Of a stretch of DNA of 64,000 bases, positions 43,454 through 55,539 are shown in pieces. Source of the DNA: Ceratodon purpureus. Taxonomy: Eukaryota > Streptophyta > Bryopsida > Pseudoditrichales > Ditrichaceae. The stretch is taken from the NCBI GenBank assembly GCA_014871385.1, contig CM026424.1:20613321-20677320 (forward strand), written 5' to 3'. The notes under the pieces were generated by a model. The model was not told the DNA's origin and did no database searches. It saw only the letters and a program-made list of their open reading frames with translations. Numbering within the stretch: the first letter of the stretch is position 1; the number at the start of each line of letters is the position of its first letter. Made by a program: the position numbers and the translations under genes.

Positions 43454-44550
43454 GCCTGCCCTTTCCAGGTGAACTCCCTGCCCAAATGCGGCACTGTCGC
43501 TGGCAGCGGGTGCCAGGATCGCTGCCCGCAGAGTTAATAGGGCGACTTAATGGTCTCGGGAAGGGGTTGCGGGGCGGGGTCGGTGTGCCTAGTGGCGCCG
43601 AGGTGGCTGCGTTGTTTGGTGAACCACGCCTTCTCGCATTTATTGAAGTTAAAGCCCGATTCGAAGGAGAGATGATGGGAGATTGGTGTCAACCGTTTCA
43701 AGATTCGAAGTTTGCTGCCACAACGGGAAGAAGCCATGGAGCTCGGTCGACAGTAGGTTGGTCTCGCCACCTGGGAATGGGGTGAATCGAAGTTGGGTGC
43801 GTAGAATTTTGGTGTTGCAGGACCAACGACCCAATTCGCAGGTGAAATTCGAGAGAGTCAAGGGAAATTGTGACAACTAAACCAGTGAGCATGATTGTGC
43901 AGATACGCGTTGGCAGCAGTTACAAATTCGAGCAGCAAGCATTCGAAGGGTGTTCTTGCAACACCTCCTGCCGTGGACTGAAGAGGTTGTGTAAGTGTCA
44001 ATTTCTCTATGACAAGTTTGGGTCGTGCATTTGTACATTGCATGCTATTCATTTGATCCTGCAATTTCCTTGAGTGGCTATGGTATAGGGTTTGGTTGTT
44101 GAGAACTCTGCGGTTTTGGGTATATGGCAATCTTAAAAACGATTGTCTGCATACTTCCAGGTTGATCCGGGGCCTTGAGAGCTTGAATCACTACTTCGAA
44201 ATTCTGGACTCTCGATGGCAGCACGAGGGGTGGAGCCTTCAAGCTACCGTGTTAATGCTGAGCTTGATGCACGCTATGCACCACTTATTAGGAGAGGTTC
44301 ATTGAGATCCGAGCAACCCTGCCCATCAACATTTCCAGGACGGAGGGTAGCCGGGGATATAAACATTGACTTGTAGGTCGATGGCAGCATTTACCCGGTT
44401 GATTCAGGAACAGGGAGGCCTCCTCCATTCAGAACTCTTCGACATTGCCTGGAATTCATATGTCATGGAGAGCAAGGTCTGTATGGATATGCACGCAGAT
44501 TGGGTCTCATTGATGGAGGAGGACCTACACGGCGTGAGATGGAAATGTAG
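43454..44550. other. Decayed coding-like region upstream of the transposase-like pseudogene
   Basis: Short frames in different registers (43486-43785, 43870-44073, 44096-44305, 44366-44563) look like pieces of one gene. The last two read ESLNHYFEILDSRWQHEGW and FTRLIQEQGGLLHSELFD. GT-AG links are not clear. Likely 5' exons or decayed parts of the gene that follows. Confidence 0.35.
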
Positions 44551-47523
44551 TGCCGACATTTAGAAGAAGAACTCGGCAAGGTGAGAGACGACCTTGCTGG
44601 CAGCAGAGAGAGGCTCGACCATAACAGGGACATTGAGGATACATGCATGCAATTGCGGGTTGAATTGGAGACTATTCGAACCGAGATGAGCAGCATGGAG
44701 AGAAATCATAGGGTGATGATACAGGGCTTGGAGACCGAGGTGCGTCGCTGGCAGCAAGCAAGTGAGCGCCTATCGGACGGGCCTAGCCCTTTGAAGGACA
44801 CGCCTATGGGGATGCGACGTAGGGCTCGACCGCTCAGGGGGATTCATGAGTTGAATCATGGTTCAGGGTGGGCAAAACGCAGATTGAAGCTCGTTAGGAC
44901 GCATTTGCAACCTCATCTCGTGGATGCTGTCAACGATAACAACCGGGTCAACCATGAGAAGCAGCGACTTCATGGCACTAGTAGAAATATGGTCCTTAAG
45001 GAATCGTCTGTAATGACTTAAATGGTCCAAAATGACTCATTTTCACTCAATTTGAGTCATTTTGGACCATTTAAGTCAATACAACGAGTCCTTAAGGACC
45101 ATATTTCTACTAGTGTGGGGATAAAGCCTCCCAAACAGTAAATGCTGTAGCGTTAGCAAAGATACTGTCTAGGCATGAAGGTCTCACCCTCGCAACTCAA
45201 CCATCTATGGAGCATGTTAAGAGAAAGATTGCTAGTAACGTCCTCAAAGCAATTGGAAAAAGGATAGGGCCGAGTAATATTCTTGCTGCCTACGACCAAG
45301 CAGGGGTGTCCTTGAAAGGTTATGGTGCAATTTACCAAGCCGTGAAGGCTCCAGTTCAGGATTTGAGCAAGGATGCCAAATCCAACATACTACCTAGTCC
45401 CTACCACGTCAAAAGGCTTCGGCAGGAGCTAAATGCGAACTTGCCACAATTCATTGGCCAGTACTACCACGCTGAGGGAAGGATGGAGCTGCCAGCAGTG
45501 TCAAAGAAAACCAAGAAATCCGAGGAGCAGCGAAAGGAGGTGGTCTTAGATGAAAAAAAATCGCTATTCACGGACCTTGAGGTGGTCCAGCAGAGCATGG
45601 TGATCTTTTATGGCATCACGGAGTCAGGTATGCATCCTCTTCTTCTCTTGTTGACAGCAATGGTGAATGTCCGTTTGGTGCCAGCAACTGCATTGTGTGT
45701 CTTTGACAAAGGAAGCTAATTCGATTGCATTACAGAAACATTCTCACCTGAGGATATTCTTGCAGAGTTGGAAGGGGCTCCGTTGATATTTGTCCTCAAG
45801 CTGGATGAGGCAGAGATTATTAACGGGAAGAAATTTGAACGTGTTAGCATCACGTTGATGAATCGGGCTCTGGACACTAACATTCAGGTGGACCACGAGA
45901 GGTACTTCTCAGTACAATCAGAGCAGGAGATTTGGCCAGTTGCCACGTTTCAGGTCGAGAAGGAGTCCTACGATGTTCTCTCGTGGATATTTGGAAAGTC
46001 GAACATCCCGGCTGTGATAGCAGCACAGTCAAGTGGCGAGAAACTCACGGTCCCTGAAGTTGGAGAATTCCAGGTGGAGTGGCATCTTGCTGCGGACATG
46101 AAGACGATCAAGTGTATGTACGGGCTCCAGTCAGGGCCGTCGTGTGCAATGAACTGCATATATTGCGACTAGAAGAGGATAAAGCCCACTGTTGGGACAG
46201 CAAGCCAGGCAAACGCTGCCATCAAGAGCCGTGGTAAAGCAAACTGGGTGGGGGGGCTATTTTCCAGCAGCGTACCTGAGGAACCTTGTGACATGACAAC
46301 ATCTACTAGGTGGAGGCCTATCCTGCCGATTCCTTTGTCCAGAGTACACATTTGTACATTGCATGCCTTGGTTTGATTGACGGAGAAGATAGTGCACATG
46401 CATATCATGTATGTTTGGAACATACAGAATCAGAGACTGAGGGCTACTGCAATTGAACAGATGGAGAAGTCGTTGTCTGCGATTGGGGCTCATGGTGGAA
46501 ACGTGGAGATTAAGAGGGACCCCAAGCTCAGTGGCAACACCGGAAACGTGCCGCAAAAACCCTCTTTGAGTGGTACCGTTGCCAGCAGGCTTTTTAGGCC
46601 AAGCGTTTGGTCTAGCAATGATAAGGCCTGGAAGGATATATGTCAAGCTGAGAATAATAATGCCGGAAGTGGGGCTGACCGCATTGCAAAGTACCAGATG
46701 TGGCAAGCCTTTGAAGATGTCGTACCATATTTGACAGGATTGGTGTTGACAGTAGAGCAACGGATGCAATTCAAGCAGAAGATACACAAGTGGGGAAAGG
46801 CATACTTAAAGGCCTTCGGAGAGGAGCATGTTACCCATTATATGGTATGCTCACGGCTCTGTCTGTTGTTGCTTCTGGTGTTTCTTCAGTGAACCGTCTA
46901 CTTGACCTAAGTATCCGGCTTTTAACTTCCTTCTTCTTGTTGACAGCACGTAATTGTACGGCACTCCACTTGGTTTGTAGAACACTATGGGAGCCTTGGA
47001 GTCTGGAGCTGCCAAGGCATGGAGAAATCACACCACCAAGCGAAGGCAGCACATCAAGCACATACAGCCCATGGTGGTGGGAAAGCCCGTACTAGTGCGA
47101 TTCTCCAGCAGATCCAGCATTGGTACCGAAACATACAACATCGATATAGGAAAAAAATGGACATCCAGGGAGCTGTACCTGACCCGGATGACGGAGCACG
47201 GGCCATTGAGCCTTGAGGGGTCCAGGAGACGCGAGCGGTAGCAACAATCAAACGCTGCCATCGCCTGCGAGGAGTGGAGGTCAAGGAGGAGGCGTGTTGG
47301 ACGAGCATATGTTCCTGAAGAAGTCGTGGAGGACGAAGGAGATTGGATGATGGAAGAGGAGGAGGAATGGAATGCCAACGGGGACATGGTTGGCAGTGGG
47401 GGCGAGGAAGATGAACAGAGGGACGCTGCTAACAACGATGAGGACATTGCGGATGCTGGCAACAGAGGTGCCGGGGAGGATATTGCCCCCGATGTCGACA
47501 TTGCACATGCTGACAGCGACTAG
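44551..47523 (+). pseudogene. RNase-H-fold (RAG1-reminiscent) transposase-like gene, decayed
   Basis: Segments: coiled coil (ELGKVRDDLAGSRERLDHN, about 44563-44970); after a MITE, a helical segment SNVLKAIGKRIGPSNILAAY (45195-45627, donor at 45628); core exon 45736-46844 with VLKLDEAEI, PVATFQVEKESYDVLSWIF, AADMKTIKCMYGLQSG followed by C-x3-C-x2-CD, TLHALV-LTEKIVHMHI; last exon from 46947 with HYGSLGVWSCQGMEKSHHQA and an acidic tail to 47523. The layout Asp ... Asp-x-K ... GL-x6-C-x3-C-x2-C is reminiscent of RAG1-like and related DDE transposases, but the family is not assigned. In-frame stops TAG 46170-46172, TGA 46374-46376 and TGA near 47214, plus a frame change near 47240 and one near 44550, mark decay. 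Confidence 0.55.
44976..45115. mobile_element. 140-bp CACTA-type MITE in a coding exon
   Basis: Ends CACTAGTAGAAATATGGTCC ... complement, nearly perfect inverted repeats almost to the centre (TCCAAAATGACTCATT / AATGAGTCATTTTGGA type arms) and the 3-bp duplication TGG at 44973-44975 and 45116-45118. CACTA ends with a 3-bp duplication define the CMC/EnSpm class. Removing the MITE and one TGG rejoins the frame as ...RLHG-DKASQTVNA. Confidence 0.9.
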
Positions 47524-49860
47524 GGGGCTCAGAGTCATGGAGTTTTTTTGATATACAATGTTTGGTAGAAGGGTAATGTTATAGAGAAGTAATGCCTTTC
47601 AAAGATACTGTATTCTATAGATAGGATAGTGAAGCGAGTAGTTACATGAACGCTTAAATTGTCTTCAAATGTACACTTTCATTAAAACAAATATTAAAAA
47701 ATTAAAAAATTCAGGCAATTCACTTTCAAAATTTAGTAGATGTGCGAATACATAGTCAAGTAAACATCGCCCATACTCAGACAAATTAGACTCGAATTTT
47801 TTAAACTACATGATCTCACATTCTCGATATCATATTTAAATTTTAGAAAATATGGATGTTGTGTGTAGAAATAAATATTACAAAAGCCAATTTTTTCCCC
47901 TTTGAATCATGTTCTCATGTAAAGTAATCTTGCTTTCAAATTTAGTTCTCTTAATTTTTGATCATATATCTTAGTTAATAAGTTTTTACATTTAATATTT
48001 CTTAGAGATTTTTACGAGACCCTGGGTGCCATTAAGTTGCATCACTTCTTAATTGAATTTTCTTATTTTTAATTTTTAATTCTATCTTTATCTCCTGTTC
48101 TAAATATAAAAAATTGAAGATCACTTATTTTTATTTCAAAGACACACGAAAAATGAAAGAGAAAGTCTATTATTTTCTGGACTCTTCCCAATTTTCTAGA
48201 TTTTTTTTTTTTTTTCATATTTTTAAATTTACCCAAATTATAAAATATTAGTTAAAATATTTAAAAATAGAATAAATTACTTACTAGGAAAAGTATGAAA
48301 TATCCAAAATAAATTTAAAAATGAAATAGTAGAATCAAATACACTTTCTGGGGGAGTTACAGTAGAATAGATTATAAGAATTTCATAAACTTATACAAGT
48401 CATATTCTTCAATTTATCGAATATGAATAATAATTTATACACGTTCTTATTTTTCAATTTTCATTTTTTTCTCATTTGATGTTATCGAGAGTCCCCTTCT
48501 GAACTACTAAGTGATAGTTTTTGTTCTATTTCCTAACAATTGTTATTTTTGGGTAACCTTTGATATGGTCCTAATCAATTTCTTTTCATTTTTTGTCCCT
48601 TTTCTTTACCCCATTTTTCCTAGATACAGAAACTGTACAATGAACTGTACTCGTACATTAGATAAGACATGATTAATAGTTGTTGGGTTTTTAAGATAAT
48701 CAAAAGTTAATAATTGTTAAGATTATATTATTTCCTTTCTCCCAATTTTATTTAATTTTCCCACCAATCATTGTTTTAGACCTTCATTATTTAAGGTTTT
48801 CTTCTGTTTAGATTTTTTTTCCCACATATTATTATTTTAAACCTTTTCTTTTTTTGGTTACTAACTTACTAATTTACGTTTTTATGTTTATTTATTTTCC
48901 TTTTCATTTTTAGATTTAATTAGTTTCCCGACTTCTCTTATTTTTTTCCAATAGTCAAGTATTTTGAAAATTGCCGAGTAAGGTTTTATTTTCATTTTGG
49001 TTTTTATTTTCGTTTCGTGTTTATTTTCATTTGGTTTTTATTTTGATCTTGTTTTCCTTCCAACTTCAGAGAATTCTCTTATCTCTCATCATTTGTTTTT
49101 TGGGTTTTTACTCATTTTTTATTTTTTTTATTTTTTTTAAAATTTTTAATTTAATTTAATTTTTTATTTTTTTTCCCCCGACGACTTTTAATGTGATGGG
49201 ATGCTGTAGAGGGAAAGCCCCATGGTGGTGGGAAAGCCCGTATTTTTTTTTTAAAAAAAATTAATTAATTTCAAAGCAAAAATAAGGTTTTATTTTCATT
49301 TGGTTTTTATTTTGTCTTTATTTGTTTTTTTTCCATCTAATTTCAGATAATTCTCTTCCCGTTCATTATTTTTATTCTATTTTTCCCATATTTCTTCGTC
49401 TAATTTTTTTTTTTTTTTCCAATTCTATTTTCAATAATTATTATTTTCTACAATTTTTAGACCTAATTTTTTAATTATTTCAGGCCTTTTTTTGTTTTGG
49501 TTCCTAATTCGTTTTTTTATGTTTATTTATTTCCCTTTTCATTTTTAGATTTAGTTAGTTTCCCAACTCCTCTTATTTTTTTTCTAATAGTCAAGTATTT
49601 TTAAAATCGCCAAGTAAGGTTTCATTTTCATTTTGATTTTTATTTTCATTTGGTGTTTATTTTCATTTGGTTTTTATTTTGATTTTGTTTTCCTTCCAAC
49701 TTCAGAGAATTCTCTTATCTCTCATCATTTGTTTTTCGGGTTTTTATCTTCTCTCCTTTTTTTTTTTAAAAAATTTTTATTATTTTTTTTTCCATCTTGT
49801 TTTTTTTTTAAATTTTTTTTTTTTTTTTTCTTTTTTTTCCGAAGATTTTTAATGTGATGG
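47524..49860. other. AT-rich intergenic DNA with direct duplications, no gene
   Basis: T- and A-rich throughout. A segment ending TTTTAATGTGATGGGATG.TGTAGAGGG is present twice (about 48850-49215 and 49490-49878). At 49219-49242 there is a 24-bp exact match to the transposase-like exon at 47068-47091. Confidence 0.6.
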
Positions 49861-49885
49861 GATGTTGTAGAGGGGCTGCATTATA

Positions 49886-49923
49886 ATGGGCGCCGGTCAT
49901 CCCCCTATGACCGTGGCGCCCAT
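49886..49923. repeat. GC-rich inverted repeat
   Basis: ATGGGCGCCGGTCAT, loop CCCCCT, ATGACCGTGGCGCCCAT: arms of about 15 bp with one bulge, at the boundary between AT-rich DNA and the GC-rich leader of the following gene. It could be a transposon or regulatory boundary. Confidence 0.6.
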
Positions 49924-50054
49924 TTCCGCGCGGGGTAGAGAGAGGGAGGAGCGGCCTTTCTTCCCCCCTCTTGTCCTCGCTGCTGCCAGCAACGTCCCCG
50001 CAACGCTGCTGCTTGAGGCGAGCTTGGGTGCAAGCGTTTGGGGAGCTGGAAGGG

Positions 50055-51078
50055 CACTACTAGAAAAGACCCCCCGAAGCAACGTCTTGTAGCAACGTTT
50101 TCAAGTGAAAACAACGTCCCAGAGTCAGAACGTTGCTTCGGGGGGCAAAGTTTCATTTTGTTGAAAAAAAGCAACGGCGGTTTCAGGAAAGCAACGTTCT
50201 TCTCTGGGTACTTTGTTCGCATCGAGAGATCCCTCATGTTTCCTCCTTTGCATGTCGTTCCCATGTGCACATTCTGCTCCAAATTGGAAACTCTTAACAG
50301 GTGAGTTGAGTCCTAGGACAAAGCTTTCCTTTTTGTTCCATAGGCAGGTTGAAGACGAGGGTTTGCTCTATGTATGTTCTCACCGTTGCACACACATGTG
50401 GATCTGTGAGGGCTCTCACTCGCGTTGAGCTAGCTCCGCTGTTGGGGAAGAAGGTGGTGATTGCCAAGGCTCCCGAATCGACACCATGGCCGGAGGAGTT
50501 CACGACTGCGTTCACCACGTCAGATGAAGGCACGGCGTCCGAGGAGTTGATTTACAACTGGGGAAACAAGCAGCAGGTGATTCTTGTTTTTATATAGGTC
50601 TTGTTTTCTTTTCGTATAGGTCTTGTTTTCATTTAGGCAAGCTAAATGTGCAGATATCGAGAGCTTTGTGCACGCTATTACTTAATACACAACTGCACTG
50701 CGATGACCAAGCCCACTCAAAGCTCCGCAATCATTTCTCTGTGCTCTCACCAGATCCAAAGCTCGGTCATCTTACCACCGGAGTCTGTATTGCGTGGAGA
50801 CGGTACGCCGTCGAGGCCATAAGGTGGGCCACCAAGTATAAGGTGGGCCACAGATAAGGACACCGTTCCGCAAAAGACGGGGCCCAAAGATCCTAGCGTT
50901 CCTATCGTTCGAGTCGCACCTGTTCCCCGAGCCTCTAAAAGCGTAACCCCCGGTGTTGCTTCAAGGTACATACACCCCTGATGTTGCTTTAGCAACGTTT
51001 GACTCTCCTTGATGGTCGCAGTTCTAGTTCAGAAAGCACTATGACAGACGTTGCTTCGGGGGGTCTTTTCTAGTAGTG
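50055..51078. mobile_element. 1,024-bp CACTA-ended non-autonomous element
   Basis: Left end CACTACTAGAAAAGACCCCC continuing GAAGCAACGTC, right end its reverse complement (GACGTTGCTTCGGGGGGTC, ending CTAGTAGTG) at about 51048-51078. The flanking trinucleotides are GGG and TGG, a near match to a 3-bp duplication. Subterminal GCAACGT/GTTGCTT motifs repeat at both ends, as in CACTA elements. Interior frames (such as 50349-50597, TLVAHTCGSVRALTRVELAP-like) may be captured gene fragments. No transposase. Confidence 0.8.
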
Positions 51079-51737
51079 TGGGTGTTGCGGAGCGGGAAAG
51101 AGAGGCGGGAGTAGTACAGAGGTGCGGGGGATACAGGAGGCCGAGGAGGTGCGGGGGGACAACGGCGAGGAGAAGGGCAGAGACGCCGTTGCGGAAGGGA
51201 GGTGCGCAACAAGGAGAAGCGAGAGGAAAGGTGCGGAGAGGGGGGCAGCAAGGGAGGGAGGCGCGGAGGGTGCTGCCGGGGAGGAGAACTGCGCAGTCCT
51301 CCTTGACGCCGGGAGGAAAGGTGCTGCGGAGGTGCAAGGTAGAAGGGATTCGGCAGAGCGACATCAATTGTGGAGCGATAGCGCCGACAGACAAACTCCG
51401 GTAAGCGACAGTTGGGTTTCTTTGGATTTGTGCATTCAGCTCAACTGCCTAACTGAGCTGAGTCTACTTTGCAAGGTTTGAATTTCAGTTTGTTTCTACT
51501 TGCAAATGGTTGTGTCAAGATGGTTGTTGTCTTGGTTGTGTAAATGAATGCGTGCTGAAGCCTGAAATATATGCAAGAAGCTTTCCTTCACGTGTTGCAG
51601 CTGTGCTTGTTGCGAAGTTTAGAATCTAAACATTGAATTTACTCTCTTTCCTACTTCACTATTTACATAGGACTTAGAGTGCGTCGTTTTTAGCTCAGGT
51701 GCTGGGGACTCTAACAACTGTATGTTGTGTTGCAGCC

Positions 51738-53647
51738 ATGGTTGCTGGCAGCAAGGACGACGGTGTTCTCACGCAGTGAGACCTCCCTTTCGACCTGAAG
51801 GCTCTACCGCAGGATGTGGCGGAGAAGGCCGTGGTGATTGCGCCCTTTCTTCTTGGTAGGAAGAGCGCAAACTACGGCGTCGATTTCTTCAACCGTGCAC
51901 TTGGGCTCTGCAAGAAAGGGATATCCTTCACCGAGCTCATCAGTGACAAGGTATGCAAGAAATCCTTGTTCATTAAGAGTTGGCCGGAACGACATGGAGG
52001 GCGCCACCACATTGCTGACTGCACTGACAAGCAGGCTATCGAGGCTTACACACTCCAGCATGCGAAGGTGTATGGAGGTGAAGGCCTGACAACGGGACAT
52101 TTGGTACCTCCTTCCTTTGAGGCTGTCATCTGACCTTCGAGCTGGGCGAAGACGTCAACTGGGTAGAGAAAGCCGCGACCTTGCAGAAGGCACGTGATAA
52201 GAAAGATGCCCGCAACCCTCTCAAGCTCACACCCCCAGCCTTCAGAGAGCAGATCGAGGCCCTCATCGACGTGCTCGCTGGCCACATCGACGACAGACCC
52301 TCTGCTGGCAACACGGTCATGGCCATTGAGGGAGTCGGCATTGGACCTAGCCACGGGGTCCTTGTTACGGGGAGCAGCAGCAAGGGAGCGCCTGCAACAG
52401 AGGGAGCTCGGGGTCGCACTCGAAGCCAGCTCAAGTCGAAGGCGCCCTTGATCACTGAGGAGGAGAGCTTGCCCAAGTCTTCACTTGCTGGCAGCAAGGA
52501 TGAAGACCGACCCAGCACGGATCCAAAGGCGAAGCTGGACCAAGCTAGGGCCAAGAAGGCGAGATTTCAGGCCGACCTCAGGAAGAAGGAGGCTCAGAGG
52601 GAGTTGTTTCTTGGAGATATCAAGAACCAGAAGACCTTTATGCAGGAGAAGGAGGATGAGGAGGGCCAGTTCTATGAGGAGATTGCTGCCCACCGTGCTG
52701 CCAGCAAGATAGCCGCGGCCGCTGGCAACACGGCAGAGAAGAAGCAATTGGATGCTCTGGCCAGTCTATGTGGTGATCAGATGGCCAATGCGAGCAAGGC
52801 TGCCGAAGAAGCCCAGCTTCGCATTGACAACAAGGAGAAGCAGATGGATGCATTGATGGGGGACATAGAGAGGTGCAAGGCCGAGATTGGTGCTCTTAGC
52901 GTAGAGATCATGACCCTGGAGCTGGCAGCGGCATTCATTCGCCCGAAGAGTGTGCTCCCACACCTGCCATCCGAGTTTCGAGCCCTCCCCATTCAGGTTT
53001 CCGACCCTTGCCACTTCTGTGCGCGGTACTTTGTTGACGCCGCTTGTGTACCCTTGAGCTGCGGCTGCTTGGCACACCCACATTGCATATTTGAGGTTGT
53101 CTTCTCCCTTGACGCCAAGTGTAGCCGTTGCTGCCGCTCCTTGAGTGGGGGGTGGCTTGGGCAATGGGGATTTCCACTACATGAGTCGGCTCAAGCGGAG
53201 CTCCAGCACCTCCAGGAGGTTCTCAAGTCCGAGGTGGGAGCACCAGACCTCCAGAGCCCCGTTGCTGGCAGCAAGAGGGCCGCTGAGCGCTCTTCTCCTC
53301 CTTTGGGGGAGGAAAACCAAGTCAAGAAGAAGACTCGCTTTCTGGAGGAGTCCGAGGCTTCGGGTCCATATGTCATCGCCAAGATCTCCACTCAGCCCCT
53401 GGTATCCGCGGCCGTGCTGCCAGCAGATGGAGGGGATGGCGATGGTGTTGCGAGCACCCAGAAGTCAGATGACCTCAGCTTCCAGCGGGGGACACAAGCC
53501 CCTCCACGCCAGGAGGCCGAGGACACAGCCACTCATGGTGGTGGACTCAGCTCCAGTACCACCGAGTCCGGGGGGACATCTCAAGACCCGGCTGGGGCTG
53601 CCCTGGAGAAGCTGGTTGATGCCATCGCGACCTCAGTAGAGGCTTAG
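51738..53647 (+). pseudogene. Coiled-coil / RING-like zinc-finger protein gene, decayed
   Basis: ATG 51738 follows an acceptor (TTGCAG). The frame hits TGA at 51777-51779, continues as DLPFDLKALPQDVAEKAVVI to a TGA at 52131-52133, then must shift to the frame LTFELGEDVNWVEKAATLQKARDKK that is open to 53647 (488 residues from 52181). That part contains a long Ala/Glu/Lys/Gln coiled coil (about 52520-52960), then a RING-like cysteine cluster at 53000-53130 (CHFCARYF, LSCGCLAHPHCI, CSRCC), then a Ser/Pro/Glu-rich tail. RING-type spacing suggests ubiquitin-ligase or scaffold ancestry, but neither the spacing nor the family is confirmed. The TGA at 51777 could be a C-to-T change of CGA. An intact 3' part starting at 52181 remains possible. 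Confidence 0.5.
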
Positions 53648-54390
53648 AGTCTGTGGTTTTTTTTTGGTTCATAGTACCATAGCGGATTAGTATTAGTGGC
53701 TATTAGTTTGTGCCACGTTGCATTTGCATTTGCTGCCCTGATTTTCGACTCTATTTTCACAGCTGCGGTGCCAGCAAGTAGTTGCTGGCAGCAGTGTATA
53801 AGTAGTTCCGATTGGGGGGGTGGGGGATTTGGGGGGTTGGGGTCAGACTTTAAGAAAACCGAACCTCATATTTTTTCGATACTTATGATGAATGTTATCC
53901 TCTTTTATTTCTATCTTGTACATGTGGCTGCCACATTGGTCGTGATGGTATGGAAGTCGCCTTGCTACTGAACCCTAATGTGTGCTGACAGCAACATGTT
54001 CTAGAAGAAGACTTTCATTCATCAAGGGGGAAGGTTACATGATTGACCATATATGTCCCATACATGATGTGTCAAGCACAATGCATAGTCCCTTACAAGT
54101 GTATTTATAATCATTCTGGCATTGGTCTAGTGAAACATGGAGTCATCTCAAATACTGTAGGCAGACTTGTGAAGACACTAATAGATCACCTTAATGCCGT
54201 GGTGAAAACGTTGTTGTCCTACACCTCCACTATCTTGATGGTTTTGGGAACCGCCACCTCACCAAGAAGTACACGCCTCTCATTACGTATGTTGATCTAC
54301 ATCAATGCTTCCAACAAAATGCGTTAGTACAATTATGCTGATACCAAGCAGCAGCACCTTCCATATCTAAAACCAATGGGGTGATGCTGC
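53648..54390. other. Intergenic, no gene seen
   Basis: Contains a TGCTGGCAGCA site at 53783 and a G-rich tract at 53813-53840. No gene supported. Confidence 0.5.
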
Positions 54391-55539
54391 TTACATGTAC
54401 CTTTTTTCACGTGAACCGTCTGCTTCCACCAGAACCATGTTGTACTCTTTGGGATCATTGTCTCCGAGCGTCATTGCAATTTCATGGCGCAAGTGGGATA
54501 CAGGCCAGTCCTTGCCCACTTCAAATGCTGGCATTGGTCTCCCTCTAAATGTACAGCAGACTTCTACCATCTCCACCTCTGGTAGATGGTCAATCGCATC
54601 CCATCTGTTGTTGGCAGCACCCCGAAACCTTGTATACTGGAACCTGGTGTATAGTGTTTGCCTGCCCACATGGTACCTGAAGACAACGCTGGACCTATTC
54701 ACAACGCACTTGATAACATCCTAGCCAATGTGAAACTTCTCAGCCCATCCAGGATTCATCAGACTACTTAGGAGTGCCTCCGACGGAGAGTGTAGAACGA
54801 AGAGTGTAGGAGTCCGCCGAATGCTGTCACATGCAATCGCAAACAAGTCCACCATAATGTGGACAGGCATAAACCATTGCTCATGGGCGAAACTACTGCC
54901 AGTGGACGCTTTCATCGCATTCAAAAAATCTGCTGTCAGCTTCGTCCTGAAGGCTTCGGAGGTGTGCATGTCTGGCAAAGGCCACTCCACGTTGTTGAAA
55001 CCAGGGAGCGGGATAGGCTCTATCCTCCCGTACAACGTAGGCTCTACCGGGGGAAAATATACGCCACCAAGGAAGAATGTACCCGTGTCCAACAAGTCTG
55101 TATGGCTTCGACCATTCCGCGTCGCCTCCCCAATCTCTGCATGGAGCACAAGAATGGGACTGATGATAGACGTGGGGTGCACCCAATCATCAAAGTGCGA
55201 GGAGTATAGGTAGTTTGCCGTGCATTGCCTACTTGCTGCCGCAGCGGGATCCAAGCTTAATTGGCGAGGCTGATACGCATGCCGCACAAGCACCTTATCC
55301 AGGTTGCTTGCTCCACGCACACCAGGTGTCCATGAGAAATCCACGATCTGAGCCTTGAAGGCCCCTCGAAAATTATCTCCACCATGCCGCCTTGCCTCTC
55401 TACCCCAAGGCCCTTCCGACTTTGGTTGCAGCTGTACCCACGAATCCCGGTCCAGCCTCATTGGGATCCAATTGCCATGGACATCTTGACCGTTGTGCAA
55501 AATTACGCTCTGAACTATCGATTTTGGCCGTCTTACCAT
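54391..55539 (-). pseudogene. Unknown protein gene interrupted by one in-frame TAG
   Basis: On the minus strand one frame runs from ATG 55539 to 54391 with a single TAG at 54723-54721 (GWAEKFHIG-stop-DVIKCVVNRSSVVFRY), giving about 382 residues. A C-to-T change of CAG would explain it. The N-terminal part has VQSVILHNGQDVHGNWIPMRL and a Pro-rich FFLGGVYFPPVEPTLYGRIEPIPLPG. The end (VCCTFRGRPMPAFEVGKDWP, then LVEADGSREKRYM) is faintly ubiquitin-like. No domain is assigned. It could be one gene with readthrough, or a recently disabled one. Confidence 0.5.
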
